Positions 26,260 through 35,319 of a stretch of 51,795 bases of DNA are shown in pieces. The notes beneath the pieces were generated by a model. The model worked only from the letters and a program-made list of their open reading frames with translations. It did no database searches and was not told the DNA's origin. This DNA comes from Actinomycetes bacterium. Lineage in GTDB: Bacteria; Actinomycetota; Acidimicrobiia; Acidimicrobiales; Acidimicrobiaceae. The first letter of the stretch is position 1. Every line of letters begins with the position of its first letter. The stretch lies in contig JAKAQR010000017.1 of the NCBI GenBank assembly GCA_021819725.1, positions 1 through 51,795 on the forward strand, in the 5' to 3' direction. A program made the position numbers and the translations under genes.

Positions 26260-26633
26260 GAACGGGCGATCGTGGTAAAGAGACTGTCCAGCTCGGACTG
26301 GGGGATCTCTTGAACCGCACCGCACTCTTGGCAATAGAGGTGATAATGGGAGCTGTCGGCGAGATGATAGATGGCACGACCATGTCCTAGATGGATGTGG
26401 ATCACCACCCCTGAGTGTTCGAGTGCTTCAAGCGTGCGGTAGACGGTCGCAAGATGCACTGACGGATCCCGCGCTTGCACGGCGGTGGCGACCTCTTCCG
26501 CCGTCAGGTGTCCACCGGCTGCCACGAGTGCGGTCACTATATGGCGCCTTGGGCTGGTAATGCGATGGCCAGAGGAGGCGAGTCGTTCGAGGACGTGCGC
26601 GACCCTCGTATCCTCATTCTCGTCCGAGATCAA
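26139..26633 (-). CDS. Fur-family metal-dependent regulator
   Basis: 164 residues from TTG 26633, with GGGGAG and TAGGAT before it. The winged helix is GHRITSPRRHIVTALV and HLTAEEVATAV, with the recognition segment HLATVYRTLEALEHSGVV. Metal sites are visible: the H-x-H cluster in SSHYHLYCQECG and two CxxC pairs (CQEC and CGRC), which form the structural zinc site. It could be Fur, Zur or PerR; the sequence alone does not decide. The start lies inside the regX3-like gene (20 bp overlap), so it may be the third gene of that operon. Its 3' end is antisense to the dadA-like gene for 121 bp. Confidence 0.85.
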   Translation of the reverse strand: MISDENEDTRVAHVLERLASSGHRITSPRRHIVTALVAAGGHLTAEEVATAVQARDPSVHLATVYRTLEALEHSGVVIHIHLGHGRAIYHLADSSHYHLYCQECGAVQEIPQSELDSLFTTIARSYDFAPSLGHFAIIGTCGRCRDRNGSKGRSSGDTSPESIT

Positions 26634-27324
26634 GCCGATATCCTACTCCCCGAATGGTGGTCAACACCGTGGGATTGTTGGGGTCGGGTTCAATCTTGGT
26701 TCTCAGGCGTTTGATGTGAACGTCGAGCGTCTTGGTGTCTCCGTAGTAATCATGACCCCAAACTCGATCAACAAGCAGATCGCGGGTCAGCACTTTGCCA
26801 GGATTACGGAGGAAGAGGATGAGGAGCTCAAACTCTTTCGGGGGAAGTTTGATCTCGTTCTCGCCCACAACCACCTGATGTCGATCGACGAAGGCGGTAA
26901 GTCCCTGGTAGCGTAGCACCTCCTCGTCGGTGCGCGGTCGCTCTGCACTCTCAGTGGTCCGACGTAAGAGCGCGCGGATACGGGCGACTAATTCGGCCAT
27001 CCGAAATGGTTTGGCGACGTAATCATCGGCTCCGAGTTCGAGACCGAGAACGGTGTCGAGCTCGGTAGCACGAGCGGTGACCATGATGATCGGCACCTTG
27101 GATTCCTTGCGAATCTGACGGCAGACGTCGAGACCGGAGATTTTGGGTAGCATCACATCGAGCAGGATGCAGTCAGGGTTTGTCTCATGGAAGAGATCGA
27201 GTGCCCGCTGGCCATCGCTGGCGACGATGGGTTCGAAGCCTTCGCGGCTGAGGCCAAGGGTCATCGCGTCGATGAAACTCTCCTCATCCTCGGCGATGAG
27301 GATGCGTTCTTTATCCGGGCTCAT
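26614..27324 (-). CDS. regX3: OmpR/PhoB-type response regulator, RegX3-like
   Basis: 236 residues. The receiver domain has the acidic pair EDEE near residue 12, phospho-acceptor Asp56 (ILLDVML), TARA and the KPF lysine. The winged-helix effector domain follows from about residue 135, with LPPKEFELLILFLRNPG and DVHIKRLRTKIEPDP plus TIRGVGYRL. The overall pattern matches RegX3/PhoP regulators, which in actinobacteria answer to phosphate limitation. It overlaps the kinase gene by 4 bases. The gene name is by resemblance only, since no phosphate genes (pst, phoU) are in view. Confidence 0.85.
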   Translation of the reverse strand: MSPDKERILIAEDEESFIDAMTLGLSREGFEPIVASDGQRALDLFHETNPDCILLDVMLPKISGLDVCRQIRKESKVPIIMVTARATELDTVLGLELGADDYVAKPFRMAELVARIRALLRRTTESAERPRTDEEVLRYQGLTAFVDRHQVVVGENEIKLPPKEFELLILFLRNPGKVLTRDLLVDRVWGHDYYGDTKTLDVHIKRLRTKIEPDPNNPTVLTTIRGVGYRLDLGRE

Positions 27325-28343
27325 GCGGGGACCCGCGGGAGCGAGATCGTAAACGTCGTCCCGACACCCTCGGTGGAGGTGACGTCGATCTTGCCTTGAT
27401 GATTTTCTATCACATGTCTCACTATAGAGAGTCCGAGGCCGGTACCTCCCGTTGCGCGAGAGCGATCAGCATCGACTCGGTAAAAGCGCTCGAAAATACG
27501 TGAGAGGTCGCGAGCAGGAATACCGATGCCTCGGTCAGCGATGATGGCCTCGACGCTATCGGCTGAGATGGCGATCGTGACTCGCACCTCGGTTCCTGGT
27601 TCGGAATACTTGATGGCGTTGTCGATGAGGTTGGAGAGGGCGGAGCTGAGCTGCCAACGATCGCCACTCACAATCGGGGGGTCGGGTGCAAAGGTCACCT
27701 CAAGTCCGATCCCACGCGCCTCTGCTCCGAGTCGATAACGATCCACGCACTCTGAGGCGATCTCATTGAGGTTGACATCATGGATCTGGTGGAGTTCTGT
27801 CTCCTCAAGCTTTGAGAGGTCGAGGAGGTCGGTGACGAGGCGGGCGAGTCGATCCCCCTCGTCGAGGATTCGACGAGAGAGACGCAGGACGGTGGCGGGA
27901 TCGGACTCCTGGCTGAGGGCATCGGCGAGGAGTACGATACCACCGACTGGGGTTTTGAGTTCATGGGAGACGTTGGCGACGAAGTCACGACGCACCTCCT
28001 CAAGCCGCTTGCGTTCGGTGATGTTCTCAACGGTGATGATAAAGGGAGGGTGAGGATCGCTGCCAAGGGGCGTGGTGACGAGTTGGAAGTAGCTCTTTGG
28101 AGGGCCAAAGACCTCAAGGGTCTGTGAACGGTAGAGCTCAAGGCGAGCATCGTGTTTCAGAGCAGAGATGGCGCGTTCGAGCAGTATACGCTCGGCGAAG
28201 CCACCCGTGGGAATTTTATCGGCGTAGTCGGAGTAGACGGTGTGGTAGTCAGCGTCGACGAGCACCACACCGATCGAGAGGCTCGCCGCTGCGCGACTCC
28301 AAAGTTCGGCGTCCTCGACGCGTGTACTTGTTCTGTCCTCCAC
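27321..28343 (-). CDS. senX3: Sensor histidine kinase, SenX3-like but without membrane segments
   Basis: 340 residues from GTG 28343 (AAAGGAGAG upstream). Residues 20-110 form a PAS-like domain (SIGVVLVDADYHTVYSD); the H-box is FVANVSHELKTPVGG with His127, then come the N-box (NLIDNAIKYS), DRGIGIP and GGTGLGLSIV. Classical SenX3 has two N-terminal membrane helices; this protein has none, so it is probably cytoplasmic or tethered by a partner. It should phosphorylate the response regulator, whose gene overlaps by 4 bases. Confidence 0.85.
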   Translation of the reverse strand: MEDRTSTRVEDAELWSRAAASLSIGVVLVDADYHTVYSDYADKIPTGGFAERILLERAISALKHDARLELYRSQTLEVFGPPKSYFQLVTTPLGSDPHPPFIITVENITERKRLEEVRRDFVANVSHELKTPVGGIVLLADALSQESDPATVLRLSRRILDEGDRLARLVTDLLDLSKLEETELHQIHDVNLNEIASECVDRYRLGAEARGIGLEVTFAPDPPIVSGDRWQLSSALSNLIDNAIKYSEPGTEVRVTIAISADSVEAIIADRGIGIPARDLSRIFERFYRVDADRSRATGGTGLGLSIVRHVIENHQGKIDVTSTEGVGTTFTISLPRVPA

Positions 28344-28500
28344 CGTTGTGCTCTCCTTTACTCCTCCATACTAGGAGGGAATCGCCCCTCGGGTGGGTGT
28401 CATGGTGCAGCGGGCCCCTTGAGAATATTTTTTAATGGAATGATATGAAACATCATAGAAAAGGATGATATGCTTAAAATCTCCACGGAAGGAGGAACAG
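28344..28500. promoter_or_regulatory. AT-rich divergent promoter region before the secretion/flagellar cluster
   Basis: 28421-28490 is much more AT-rich than the surroundings. ATGATATG occurs twice (28440-28447 and 28465-28472, 25 bp apart), with an ATCAT half-site between, so it could hold a regulator-binding pair. It must serve senX3 leftward and the type IV secretion-like operon rightward. The exact promoter is not identified. Confidence 0.45.
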
Positions 28501-28788
28501 ATGGCATGGATGCTTCTCAATGTAGCGCTCAACCCTGATCCCTCGGCGTTGCCGGGCGGAGCGGTGATTCAACAGCTCGCCAATGGGATCGGCGGTTGGG
28601 CGCTCATTTTGGCACTGATTGGCCTGATTATCGGAGCGGCGACCTGGGCATTGGGCGCGCATAGCCAGAACTACCAGCAGTCCTACTTTGGTCGCCGGGC
28701 GGTTCTGGCGGCGGGGGCAGCCGCGCTCATCATCGGTGCAGCGCCAGCGATCATCAACTTCTTCTTTCACCTGGGACTTGGTGTCTAA
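28501..28788 (+). CDS. DUF6112 / TrbC-VirB2-like small membrane protein
   Basis: 95 residues from ATG 28501, fixed by AAGGAGGAACAG before it. After a short N-terminus and a DPSALPGGAVIQQLANGIGG block come two hydrophobic helices (WALILALIGLIIGAATWALG and AVLAAGAAALIIGAAPAIINFF) separated by a polar loop AHSQNYQQSYFGRR. This is the actinobacterial DUF6112 pattern, encoded first in type IV secretion-like clusters and resembling pilin subunits TrbC/VirB2. It is probably a membrane-inserted pilin or channel subunit. The next gene starts 2 bp downstream. Confidence 0.78.
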   Translation: MAWMLLNVALNPDPSALPGGAVIQQLANGIGGWALILALIGLIIGAATWALGAHSQNYQQSYFGRRAVLAAGAAALIIGAAPAIINFFFHLGLGV

Positions 28789-28790
28789 CG

Positions 28791-29867
28791 GTGGTGGTGA
28801 TCGGGTCGCTTATTTCAGCCCCAGTCGATGCGATCGCACATGCGATCGTTCGGTACCTGGCGACCGCGCTCGCCGGTTTTGCCGGTCACCTCCTCACTGG
28901 GGCACTGAGTTGGTTTCTCCGCGAGGTCGTCAAGCTGCTCGACGCGGCGGATCGACTCGACATTGGGGCACACGCCGTGCAGGCGGTCTATCGTCAGCAG
29001 GTCGAACTCCTAGCGATTGTGTTGGTTCCTGCGCTCCTCATCGGGGTGGTCGCGGCGCTGTGGCGTCAGAGTATCGGGTCTCTTGTCGAGTTGGTCGCTC
29101 GCGTACCCATCGCGGTGTGTGCAGTGCTGCTGGCACCGACCTTGACCGCCGATCTCGCATCCGTGGTGGATGCACTCGCAAAGGGGCCGCTTGGGGACAT
29201 CGCCGCACTTCCTCGGCTCGCCCTCCTCTTCTCTTGGGGGCGTGCCGTTCCTGGGGTTGGGCCGATCGTGGCAGGGGTGCTAGCGGCGATCGCACTGCTT
29301 GGCGCCGTTGCCCTCTTTTTGGAGTTACTCATGCGTGATGCCGGGATCTACCTCGTACTCGCGCTCTTTCCGCTGGCCTGCATTGGCATTGTCCTTCCGA
29401 TGGGTCGTCACTGGTTTACCACGGCGCTGCGTTCCCTGTTTGGGCTTGTGATCTCCAAACTCGTTCTCGCTATCGGGGTCGGGTTGGGTGCTGCGCTCCT
29501 TGTCGAAGGGACGGGTCCCTCTGGCATTGGCAGCCTTCTTTCGCTCGCCTTCTCGGGGGTGGCCTTGTTGCTGGTTGTCTGCTTTGCTCCGATCGCGATT
29601 CTGCGCTCGGTCGCCTTCAGTGAGGCGGTTGCGCTCGAGGCCTTTTCGAGTGCGCGATCCATGGCACTCTCTCGTGCCGGAGCCCTTGCTGATCAGGGGT
29701 ACATGGCGAGCATCGTCTTGGCGGCGCCCTGGTCCAAACAGACGAAGTCGACCCTGCCCCAGTATCAGGGGCACCCGGTGCCAGCGGCGATCGCTGAAAT
29801 GGCGAAGACCGACCCATGGGTCGATGAATTTCTCTACGGACACCAACGAAAAGGGAGACGAGGATGA
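28791..29867 (+). CDS. TrbL/VirB6-like polytopic membrane protein
   Basis: 358 residues from GTG 28791. There are about seven hydrophobic helices: an amphipathic N-terminus, then LLAIVLVPALLIGVVAALW, VARVPIAVCAVLLAPTL, VAGVLAAIALLGAVALFLELL, YLVLALFPLACIGIVLP, a LVISKLVLAIGVGLGAALLV helix and LAFSGVALLLVVCFAPIAIL. The cytoplasmic tail is basic at its end. This is the layout of TrbL/VirB6, the inner-membrane channel of type IV systems. It overlaps the SCO6880 gene by 4 bases. Sequence similarity to VirB6 is weak by nature; the assignment rests on topology and position. Confidence 0.72.
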   Translation: MVVIGSLISAPVDAIAHAIVRYLATALAGFAGHLLTGALSWFLREVVKLLDAADRLDIGAHAVQAVYRQQVELLAIVLVPALLIGVVAALWRQSIGSLVELVARVPIAVCAVLLAPTLTADLASVVDALAKGPLGDIAALPRLALLFSWGRAVPGVGPIVAGVLAAIALLGAVALFLELLMRDAGIYLVLALFPLACIGIVLPMGRHWFTTALRSLFGLVISKLVLAIGVGLGAALLVEGTGPSGIGSLLSLAFSGVALLLVVCFAPIAILRSVAFSEAVALEAFSSARSMALSRAGALADQGYMASIVLAAPWSKQTKSTLPQYQGHPVPAAIAEMAKTDPWVDEFLYGHQRKGRRG

Positions 29868-31111
29868 ACAGCGATGACGTCGATCAGCATGATCTCGTCT
29901 ATTTTGGCACCCCCGTGTCAGGGACGCAGATGTTGGGTCTTCGCGTCACCGTGGTGGCACGGTTTGCTCTTGCGGTGGTAGTCGTCATTGGCGTCCTTGG
30001 TCTGGCGAACCCGATGATGCGCCTCGCCTTGGTCATCGGGGGAATCGTGGGAGGGGCCGCGCTCCTTGGAGCAACACTCTGGTTCAAGATCCACCCCTTT
30101 GCATCGATCAAGATGTTCGTGGGGGCAAGGCTCACGCGCCGTACCCCAGGGGTCTCTACCGACGCGCAACTGCTGATGAGTGTCGGTTCGCGCCAGCTGA
30201 TCGGGGGCTTCGTGGTCACCGATGAGACCCCAGCAGCGATACTGCGTGCCAAGCGGGAGTACGGCGACGCCTGGGCACACCTCCTGACCGAGGCGTCAAA
30301 CCGGTTGGTGCCACATGGCGGGCTGGTGCTCCGTAGCACGATCCTGCCACAGACCCTCTTTGAGGACCTGTCGGAGTGCTCCAAGAGTTATCGGGAGTTG
30401 GCGCTCACCACCTATGGGGTCCAGACGTCGTTGCTCGTGACCGGGCCACCCGGGTCTTTGCGTCGACACCGTACTGCCCTGATTAGAACGATGACGGGAC
30501 TTGGTACGACGAACCACATCGAAGGCATCACCTTGGCATCGCCGGAGGTACCCAACGACTTGGTCGACAGGGCGTGTGGCGCCATTAGCAGCTCCTTCTC
30601 TAAGGCCGGTGCGCAAGCCAGTGAACGGGTAGAGATGCTCGTTGGCGACGGGTTCGTAGCCTCGACCTATCGTATCGAAGGTTGGCCAGGTCGGAGCGTA
30701 GACCCAGGGATGCTCCTCGGCCTCTTTGCCCCGGGCTCCCCAAGCCGTGTGGTCTCCCTCATTGTGCACCCAGTCGAGGCGCGACGGGCTCAACGGGAGG
30801 TGGCGCGTCACCGGACTGAGATGGCCGCCGATCGTCGACTTCGTCGAGAGCGAGGTTATCTGGATCGAGCCCGAGATGACTACCGTGAGGCTACCTCGCT
30901 CACGCAAGAGGAGGAGCTCCTGGCTGGGTACCGGCTCTGTCGTTACCAGGTGCTGGTGGTACTCTTGGCTCCGAGCGCGCAACGATTGGTGGCGAGCCGC
31001 GCTGGGCTGGAGGAGTTAGCGGCGAGCGCGCAGCTTCGGCTAAAGCTTGTCCTTGGGGAGCAGCGCACCCTCTTCGAGCGGGCGCTTCTGGGGGTGACTG
31101 GATGGAGTTGA
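29864..31111 (+). CDS. SCO6880-family type IV secretion protein
   Basis: 415 residues. Two adjacent membrane helices near the N-terminus (FALAVVVVIGVLGL and LALVIGGIVGGAALLG) are followed by a soluble domain beginning KMFVGARL. This matches the actinobacterial SCO6880 family, whose soluble part corresponds to the N-terminal region of VirB4/CagE, so the pair of this gene and the next looks like a VirB4 split in two. No Walker motif is present here. The next gene overlaps by 10 bases, ensuring equal production. Confidence 0.75.
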   Translation: MNSDDVDQHDLVYFGTPVSGTQMLGLRVTVVARFALAVVVVIGVLGLANPMMRLALVIGGIVGGAALLGATLWFKIHPFASIKMFVGARLTRRTPGVSTDAQLLMSVGSRQLIGGFVVTDETPAAILRAKREYGDAWAHLLTEASNRLVPHGGLVLRSTILPQTLFEDLSECSKSYRELALTTYGVQTSLLVTGPPGSLRRHRTALIRTMTGLGTTNHIEGITLASPEVPNDLVDRACGAISSSFSKAGAQASERVEMLVGDGFVASTYRIEGWPGRSVDPGMLLGLFAPGSPSRVVSLIVHPVEARRAQREVARHRTEMAADRRLRRERGYLDRARDDYREATSLTQEEELLAGYRLCRYQVLVVLLAPSAQRLVASRAGLEELAASAQLRLKLVLGEQRTLFERALLGVTGWS

Positions 31112-32256
31112 GCTTCCAGGACAGCACGCGAACCCTGGGGCGACTGCCGCTCCTGGCCTCAAGTCCGTTGCCTCCCACTCGCCTTCGTCCCGTCGGGGTT
31201 TCCCGTCTCGGTGGTGTCTTTTGCTTTGACCCATTCGAGCTTTACCAAGCAGGCTATTTGACGAGTCCCAACATGCTTGTGCTTGGAGAGATCGGTCGTG
31301 GTAAGAGTGCCTTTGTCAAGACCCTGTTGGTTCGGGAGGCTACGCCGACAACTTCAATCTTGATTCTCGATCCAAAAGGGGAGTATGCGCCTGCAGCGAC
31401 AAGTTTGGGCGCGAAGCAATTGGGTCTAGCCGACGGTGCCGGGTTGGACCCCTTTGCAGGAGTCGGTACTTCGCAGCGGGTCCTCGCCGGGGTATTGGTG
31501 GGTATCTTTGTCGTACTCTATGGCCGATCACCCTTACCGCTGGAGTACCAGTTGCTCCAGGAGATCACCGCGCAGCTCATGGTCGATCCCGGTACGATCA
31601 CCCTGGCTCACCTCGTCGATCTTGTTGACCGAGGGTCCGTTGGGGCGCACGCTGATCGAGAGGAGGGGCGACTTCGTCGCGAATTGCGTGCTCAGTTCAC
31701 CCGCCTCATCGATGGCGATCTCGCCGGTGTCTTTGCGGTGGATGGCCAAAGTGTCGCCCTTCGGGAACGCGTTGTGGTGGACCTTCGCTCGCTCGTGGAT
31801 CCTCGGTTGACGGCCTTCGCTATCAGCTGTCTGCTCCGGGCACGTATCGCACAGTTCGCCAAGTCAGAACTCTCCCCAGGTTTTGTCGTCATCGATGAGG
31901 CCTGGTCGGTGCTTCAACATGCGGATGCAGTACGGGAGATGCGGGGTCTGTTCAAGCTCGCTCGTAGCTATGGAGCGTCGGTGATCGCCGTTACGCACCG
32001 GATCTCGGATTTGGACGCTGGGGCCGCTGAATTGGTCAAAGATGTCGAGACCCGCGTTATCTTTCGCCAAGCCCGCGAGGAGGTGACTCAGCTCACGGCG
32101 ACCCTTGGGCTTAGCCCCATGGTGGGCGAGACACTCGCTACCCTCGCCAGGGGCGAGGCGCTCTGGAGTATCGGTACCCATCAGTTTCTCGTGAGCCACC
32201 GACTTCTTGCGGAAGAATTCGGACTTGTCGACACTGATAAGGCTATGCGAGGTTAG
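31102..32256 (+). CDS. VirB4-like secretion ATPase
   Basis: 384 residues. Walker A is GEIGRGKSA (62-70), the motif-1a strand ILILDPKGEY follows, and Walker B is FVVIDEAW (Asp265, Glu266). SVIAVTHRISDL matches the motif of FtsK/HerA-type hexameric motors, and QAREEV near the end gives the C-terminal arginine region. It powers assembly of, or translocation through, the type IV channel at the inner membrane. At 384 residues it is only the motor half of a usual 800-residue VirB4; the SCO6880 protein supplies the other half. One base separates it from the coupling-protein gene. Confidence 0.82.
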   Translation: MELSFQDSTRTLGRLPLLASSPLPPTRLRPVGVSRLGGVFCFDPFELYQAGYLTSPNMLVLGEIGRGKSAFVKTLLVREATPTTSILILDPKGEYAPAATSLGAKQLGLADGAGLDPFAGVGTSQRVLAGVLVGIFVVLYGRSPLPLEYQLLQEITAQLMVDPGTITLAHLVDLVDRGSVGAHADREEGRLRRELRAQFTRLIDGDLAGVFAVDGQSVALRERVVVDLRSLVDPRLTAFAISCLLRARIAQFAKSELSPGFVVIDEAWSVLQHADAVREMRGLFKLARSYGASVIAVTHRISDLDAGAAELVKDVETRVIFRQAREEVTQLTATLGLSPMVGETLATLARGEALWSIGTHQFLVSHRLLAEEFGLVDTDKAMRG

Positions 32257-32257
32257 C

Positions 32258-33505
32258 GTGAAGACGGTCCTTGTGCTTGCGGTGGCCATCGCGCTTTGGC
32301 TCTTTGGTTCTCAGCGGGGAGAGCGGACCCCACCCTCATCGGGTCAGCTGCGTGGTGGGTATCGGCGGCTACAACGGCCAGAATCCGGCCTTAGGCTACG
32401 CGTCGGCAGTCCTGTTGGGATACCGGCGAATCGCCTTCGGATCCAGCTCTCTCGGCATCGGCGGGTTTCGATCGTCGACGACCACTCCTTGCTCGTGGTC
32501 GGTCCAACGAGGAGCGGGAAGACGACTGGCGTCGTGGTCCCCAATCTCTTGTCATTTCCCGGATCACTGGTCGCGACGTCGGTGAAGGCGGATCTGCTTA
32601 CCCCGGGCGTACTCGCCAGTCGAGCAGCGAAGGGACGGCTGATCATTATCGGTGATCCCGAGCGTGCGACCCATCGTTGGGATCTGGTCGGTGAGACACC
32701 CGGTAGGCGTGAAGCCGCTTCGATGGCGCATGCGCTCGTGCTCGCTCAACCCTCGTACGCCTTGACAAGCGGGGATACACACTTTTGGTATCAGCTGGCA
32801 GAGCCCGTGGTGGCTGGTGTGCTGCGCGCCTCACATGACACCGGAGCGCCAATGCTCGGTTGGCTTGACGATCCAGGGGAGCTCTATCGGAGTCTCTGTG
32901 CCCAAGGGGAGCGTGGATTGGCTGAGCAGGTGTTGGCGACGTGTGCCTTGGAGGATCGCCAACGTGACTCGGTCCTCCTCACCGCACGAGGACTGCTTGG
33001 ACCGCTGGCCCGTGAGGACACAACCTTACCTGGCTTTCGGGTCCTCGATCTCTTCGATGGAGTGCCCAGCTCAATGTTCCTAGTGGCCAGTGCGGGAGAA
33101 CAGGAGTTCCATTCTCTGCTCTTTGCATTGATGCTCTCGCGTATCGTCGTGACAGCGCTTGAGGGAGGACACGCACAGCCGATGCTGTTGTGCTTGGACG
33201 AACTCGCCAACCTCGCACCGATTCCGAACTTAGATCGCCTGGCGGCAATCGGTATTGGGCAAGGAGTGCGCTTGATCTCGATCGTGCAGGACCTTGCCCA
33301 GCTTGAACACCGTTATGGACGCTCGGCGAACTCGATCATCAACAACCATGCGAGCAAGCTCTTTATGAGCTCGACCTCGGATCCCATTACGCGCAGCTAT
33401 CTGCGCGATTTGTCCCCGGCAGCGTTGGCGTCTCGTTACCCGATCCTCATGGAGGGGTCACACCGGATGACACGGCTCTTCACACGCTCGAAAACGAGAA
33501 CTTAG
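32258..33505 (+). CDS. VirD4/TraG-like type IV coupling protein
   Basis: 415 residues from GTG 32258; an earlier in-frame start lies inside the upstream gene and is not used. One N-terminal membrane helix (VLVLAVAIALWLFG) is followed by a basic linker, then Walker A GPTRSGKT (82-89) with VVVPNLLSFPGS, and Walker B MLLCLDELANLAPIPNL. SIVQDLAQLEHRYG and NNHASKLFMSSTSDP are typical TraG/VirD4 sequence. Coupling proteins dock substrates (DNA or protein) to the channel. No relaxase is nearby, so the substrate may be protein or non-mobilisation DNA. The flgN-like gene starts 3 bp after its stop. Confidence 0.83.
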   Translation: MKTVLVLAVAIALWLFGSQRGERTPPSSGQLRGGYRRLQRPESGLRLRVGSPVGIPANRLRIQLSRHRRVSIVDDHSLLVVGPTRSGKTTGVVVPNLLSFPGSLVATSVKADLLTPGVLASRAAKGRLIIIGDPERATHRWDLVGETPGRREAASMAHALVLAQPSYALTSGDTHFWYQLAEPVVAGVLRASHDTGAPMLGWLDDPGELYRSLCAQGERGLAEQVLATCALEDRQRDSVLLTARGLLGPLAREDTTLPGFRVLDLFDGVPSSMFLVASAGEQEFHSLLFALMLSRIVVTALEGGHAQPMLLCLDELANLAPIPNLDRLAAIGIGQGVRLISIVQDLAQLEHRYGRSANSIINNHASKLFMSSTSDPITRSYLRDLSPAALASRYPILMEGSHRMTRLFTRSKTRT

Positions 33506-33508
33506 GTT

Positions 33509-33904
33509 GTGAGTATCAGTGCCGATGGTCCCACCATGGATGATCACGTAGTGAATGTGAACCGTATCGAAGAGCTTCTTGCGCAGCTCGATCATGAGTT
33601 GAGCGCGATGAGCGACTTGATGACCCAGAACGCCGATGAGGAGCTCGCCCTGCGAGCAGTGAGCCTCAATGAGCTGATTGGCTGCCTGGTGGAAGAGGTG
33701 CAATCAGGAGAGCTGGAACCTGGCGCCTTTAGGAGTCGGTACCAACAGTTGGCAACCAAAGCGAATGTCGTGATGGTCGGGTGTTTCTGGCGTTCGATGG
33801 TCGTAGCCAACCTAATGCGTGACTTGGGACTTGACATCGGTCTTTACCGTGGCGACGGAGACATCGAGCTCTTAAAGCCTGAGTCGATGAGTCACCGCGC
33901 ATGA
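33509..33904 (+). CDS. flgN: FlgN-like flagellar export chaperone
   Basis: 131 residues from GTG 33509, with ATG 33536 as an alternative. It is small, acidic and helical, with NRIEELLAQLDHELSAM forming a heptad-like helix, and ends in a distinct segment GDGDIELLKPESM. In other flagellar operons the gene directly before flgK encodes FlgN, the chaperone that keeps FlgK and FlgL unfolded for export. Sequence identity in FlgN is low across bacteria, so the call rests on position, size and helicity. It overlaps flgK by 4 bases (ATGA) and begins 3 bp after the coupling-protein stop. Confidence 0.65.
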   Translation: MSISADGPTMDDHVVNVNRIEELLAQLDHELSAMSDLMTQNADEELALRAVSLNELIGCLVEEVQSGELEPGAFRSRYQQLATKANVVMVGCFWRSMVVANLMRDLGLDIGLYRGDGDIELLKPESMSHRA

Positions 33905-35298
33905 GTGGCGGTTCGCTCTCCATTGCGCTCTCTGGCCTCGATGCCGCACAGACCGGCCTCGACACCGTCAGTGAGAATATCTCCAACGCCAACACCCCTG
34001 GCTATCTCAAAGAAACAGCATCGTTTGCGAACCAGCAGACCCCTGGGGATCCCATTGGTAACGGCGTAACGGTCACCGGTATCCTCCAATCCTCCAATAG
34101 CTTCAACCGGCAACTCGAGCTCTCGGCTAATGGTTCCCAGAGTTATGCGAATCAGATGCAGTCACTGTTGACGAGCGCCCAAGCCTCCTTCAACGAGCCG
34201 AGTTCGAACGGGATCGCTGAACAGATGAATACGATGTTCAATGATTTCTCCAATGTTGCTGATACACCGTCGCAGCCTGCCGCCTATCTGCAGCTGCAAG
34301 CTTCTGCACAGAACGTGGCCACCGCCATCCACCAGGCAGCGGCAAATCTCACCGCTACCTACAATCAGGCTTCAACTGCGGCAACGACGTTAGTTGGCAC
34401 GATCAACTCCCAGCTCCAGCAGGTTGCCTCCATCAACACCCAACTCGCTAGTACCTCGCTGACACCCGGTGCCTCTAACACTCTTGTTGATCAACAAAAC
34501 CAGGTGATCGACAAACTTGCCAGTGAGCTTGGCGTCACCTCGATCCCTGGGCATGCAGGCCAGACCACTCTTCTTATCGGTGGAGTGGCGTTGGTGCAGG
34601 GTGGACAGGCATCTCAAATCACTTTTACGCCAGGCTCGGGTCTCGCAACTGGATCTACTACTGGTGATGCAACCGTCACCTTGGCCTCCTCTGGCACGTC
34701 GGTGCCGGTCAGTAGTGGCACACTTGGTGCAACGCTTGCTGCCCTTAATTCCAATCTACCAAAGTACATGAATTCCTTGAACCAATTAGCAAGCAGCCTG
34801 GTAGTGAGGGTCAATAACTCCACCAGCAACGGAGGATCCTCAACTACTGGTCTCACGACACCGCTCTTTGGATACGGTCAAGGGGCCTCTTTCTCGGCAC
34901 CAACGACTCCGACTACCTCAGCTCAGGTCAATGCATCGACCTTTATGGTTAATCCTCAGTTTGCGTCGAGCTACCTAGCCTCTGGCACGAGCTCACTGGC
35001 AGGTGATGGTACCACGTTTCAGCAGATCGCCAATCTTCAGACCGCCACAACTGGTCCTACTGGAGAGTGGGCAACGTCGGTTGCACAGGCGGGGCTGGAC
35101 GTCCAAAACGCTACCGCGAACGCGACCAATGCGACCAACGTCTATAACCAAGCCTACAGTGCGGAACAATCGGTCTCTGGGGTGTCGGTCAACTCCCAAC
35201 TCGTCAACCTCGTCAACTACCAACAGCAGTACCAGGCAGCGGCCAAGGTGATCTCAACGGTAGCTGCGACCCTGCAATCACTCATACAAGATGTTTAG
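33901..35298 (+). CDS. flgK: Flagellar hook-associated protein 1
   Basis: 465 residues. The rod/hook-protein N-terminal motif is clear (LSGLDAAQTGLDTVSENISN then ANTPGYLKE), and the C-terminus has the matching coil (VNSQLVNLVNYQQQYQAAAKV, then ISTVAATLQSL). The middle is low in charge and rich in T, S and G. FlgK forms the first junction ring between hook and filament and is exported by the flagellar type III system. flgL follows after 21 bp with an AAGGAAGGAG ribosome-binding site. Confidence 0.92.
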   Translation: MSGGSLSIALSGLDAAQTGLDTVSENISNANTPGYLKETASFANQQTPGDPIGNGVTVTGILQSSNSFNRQLELSANGSQSYANQMQSLLTSAQASFNEPSSNGIAEQMNTMFNDFSNVADTPSQPAAYLQLQASAQNVATAIHQAAANLTATYNQASTAATTLVGTINSQLQQVASINTQLASTSLTPGASNTLVDQQNQVIDKLASELGVTSIPGHAGQTTLLIGGVALVQGGQASQITFTPGSGLATGSTTGDATVTLASSGTSVPVSSGTLGATLAALNSNLPKYMNSLNQLASSLVVRVNNSTSNGGSSTTGLTTPLFGYGQGASFSAPTTPTTSAQVNASTFMVNPQFASSYLASGTSSLAGDGTTFQQIANLQTATTGPTGEWATSVAQAGLDVQNATANATNATNVYNQAYSAEQSVSGVSVNSQLVNLVNYQQQYQAAAKVISTVAATLQSLIQDV

Positions 35299-35319
35299 CC
35301 AAGGAAGGAGAACATAACG

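Noticed and set aside
28501..33505. Complete integrative conjugative element
   Set aside because: No relaxase, integrase, replication gene or flanking att repeats are visible.
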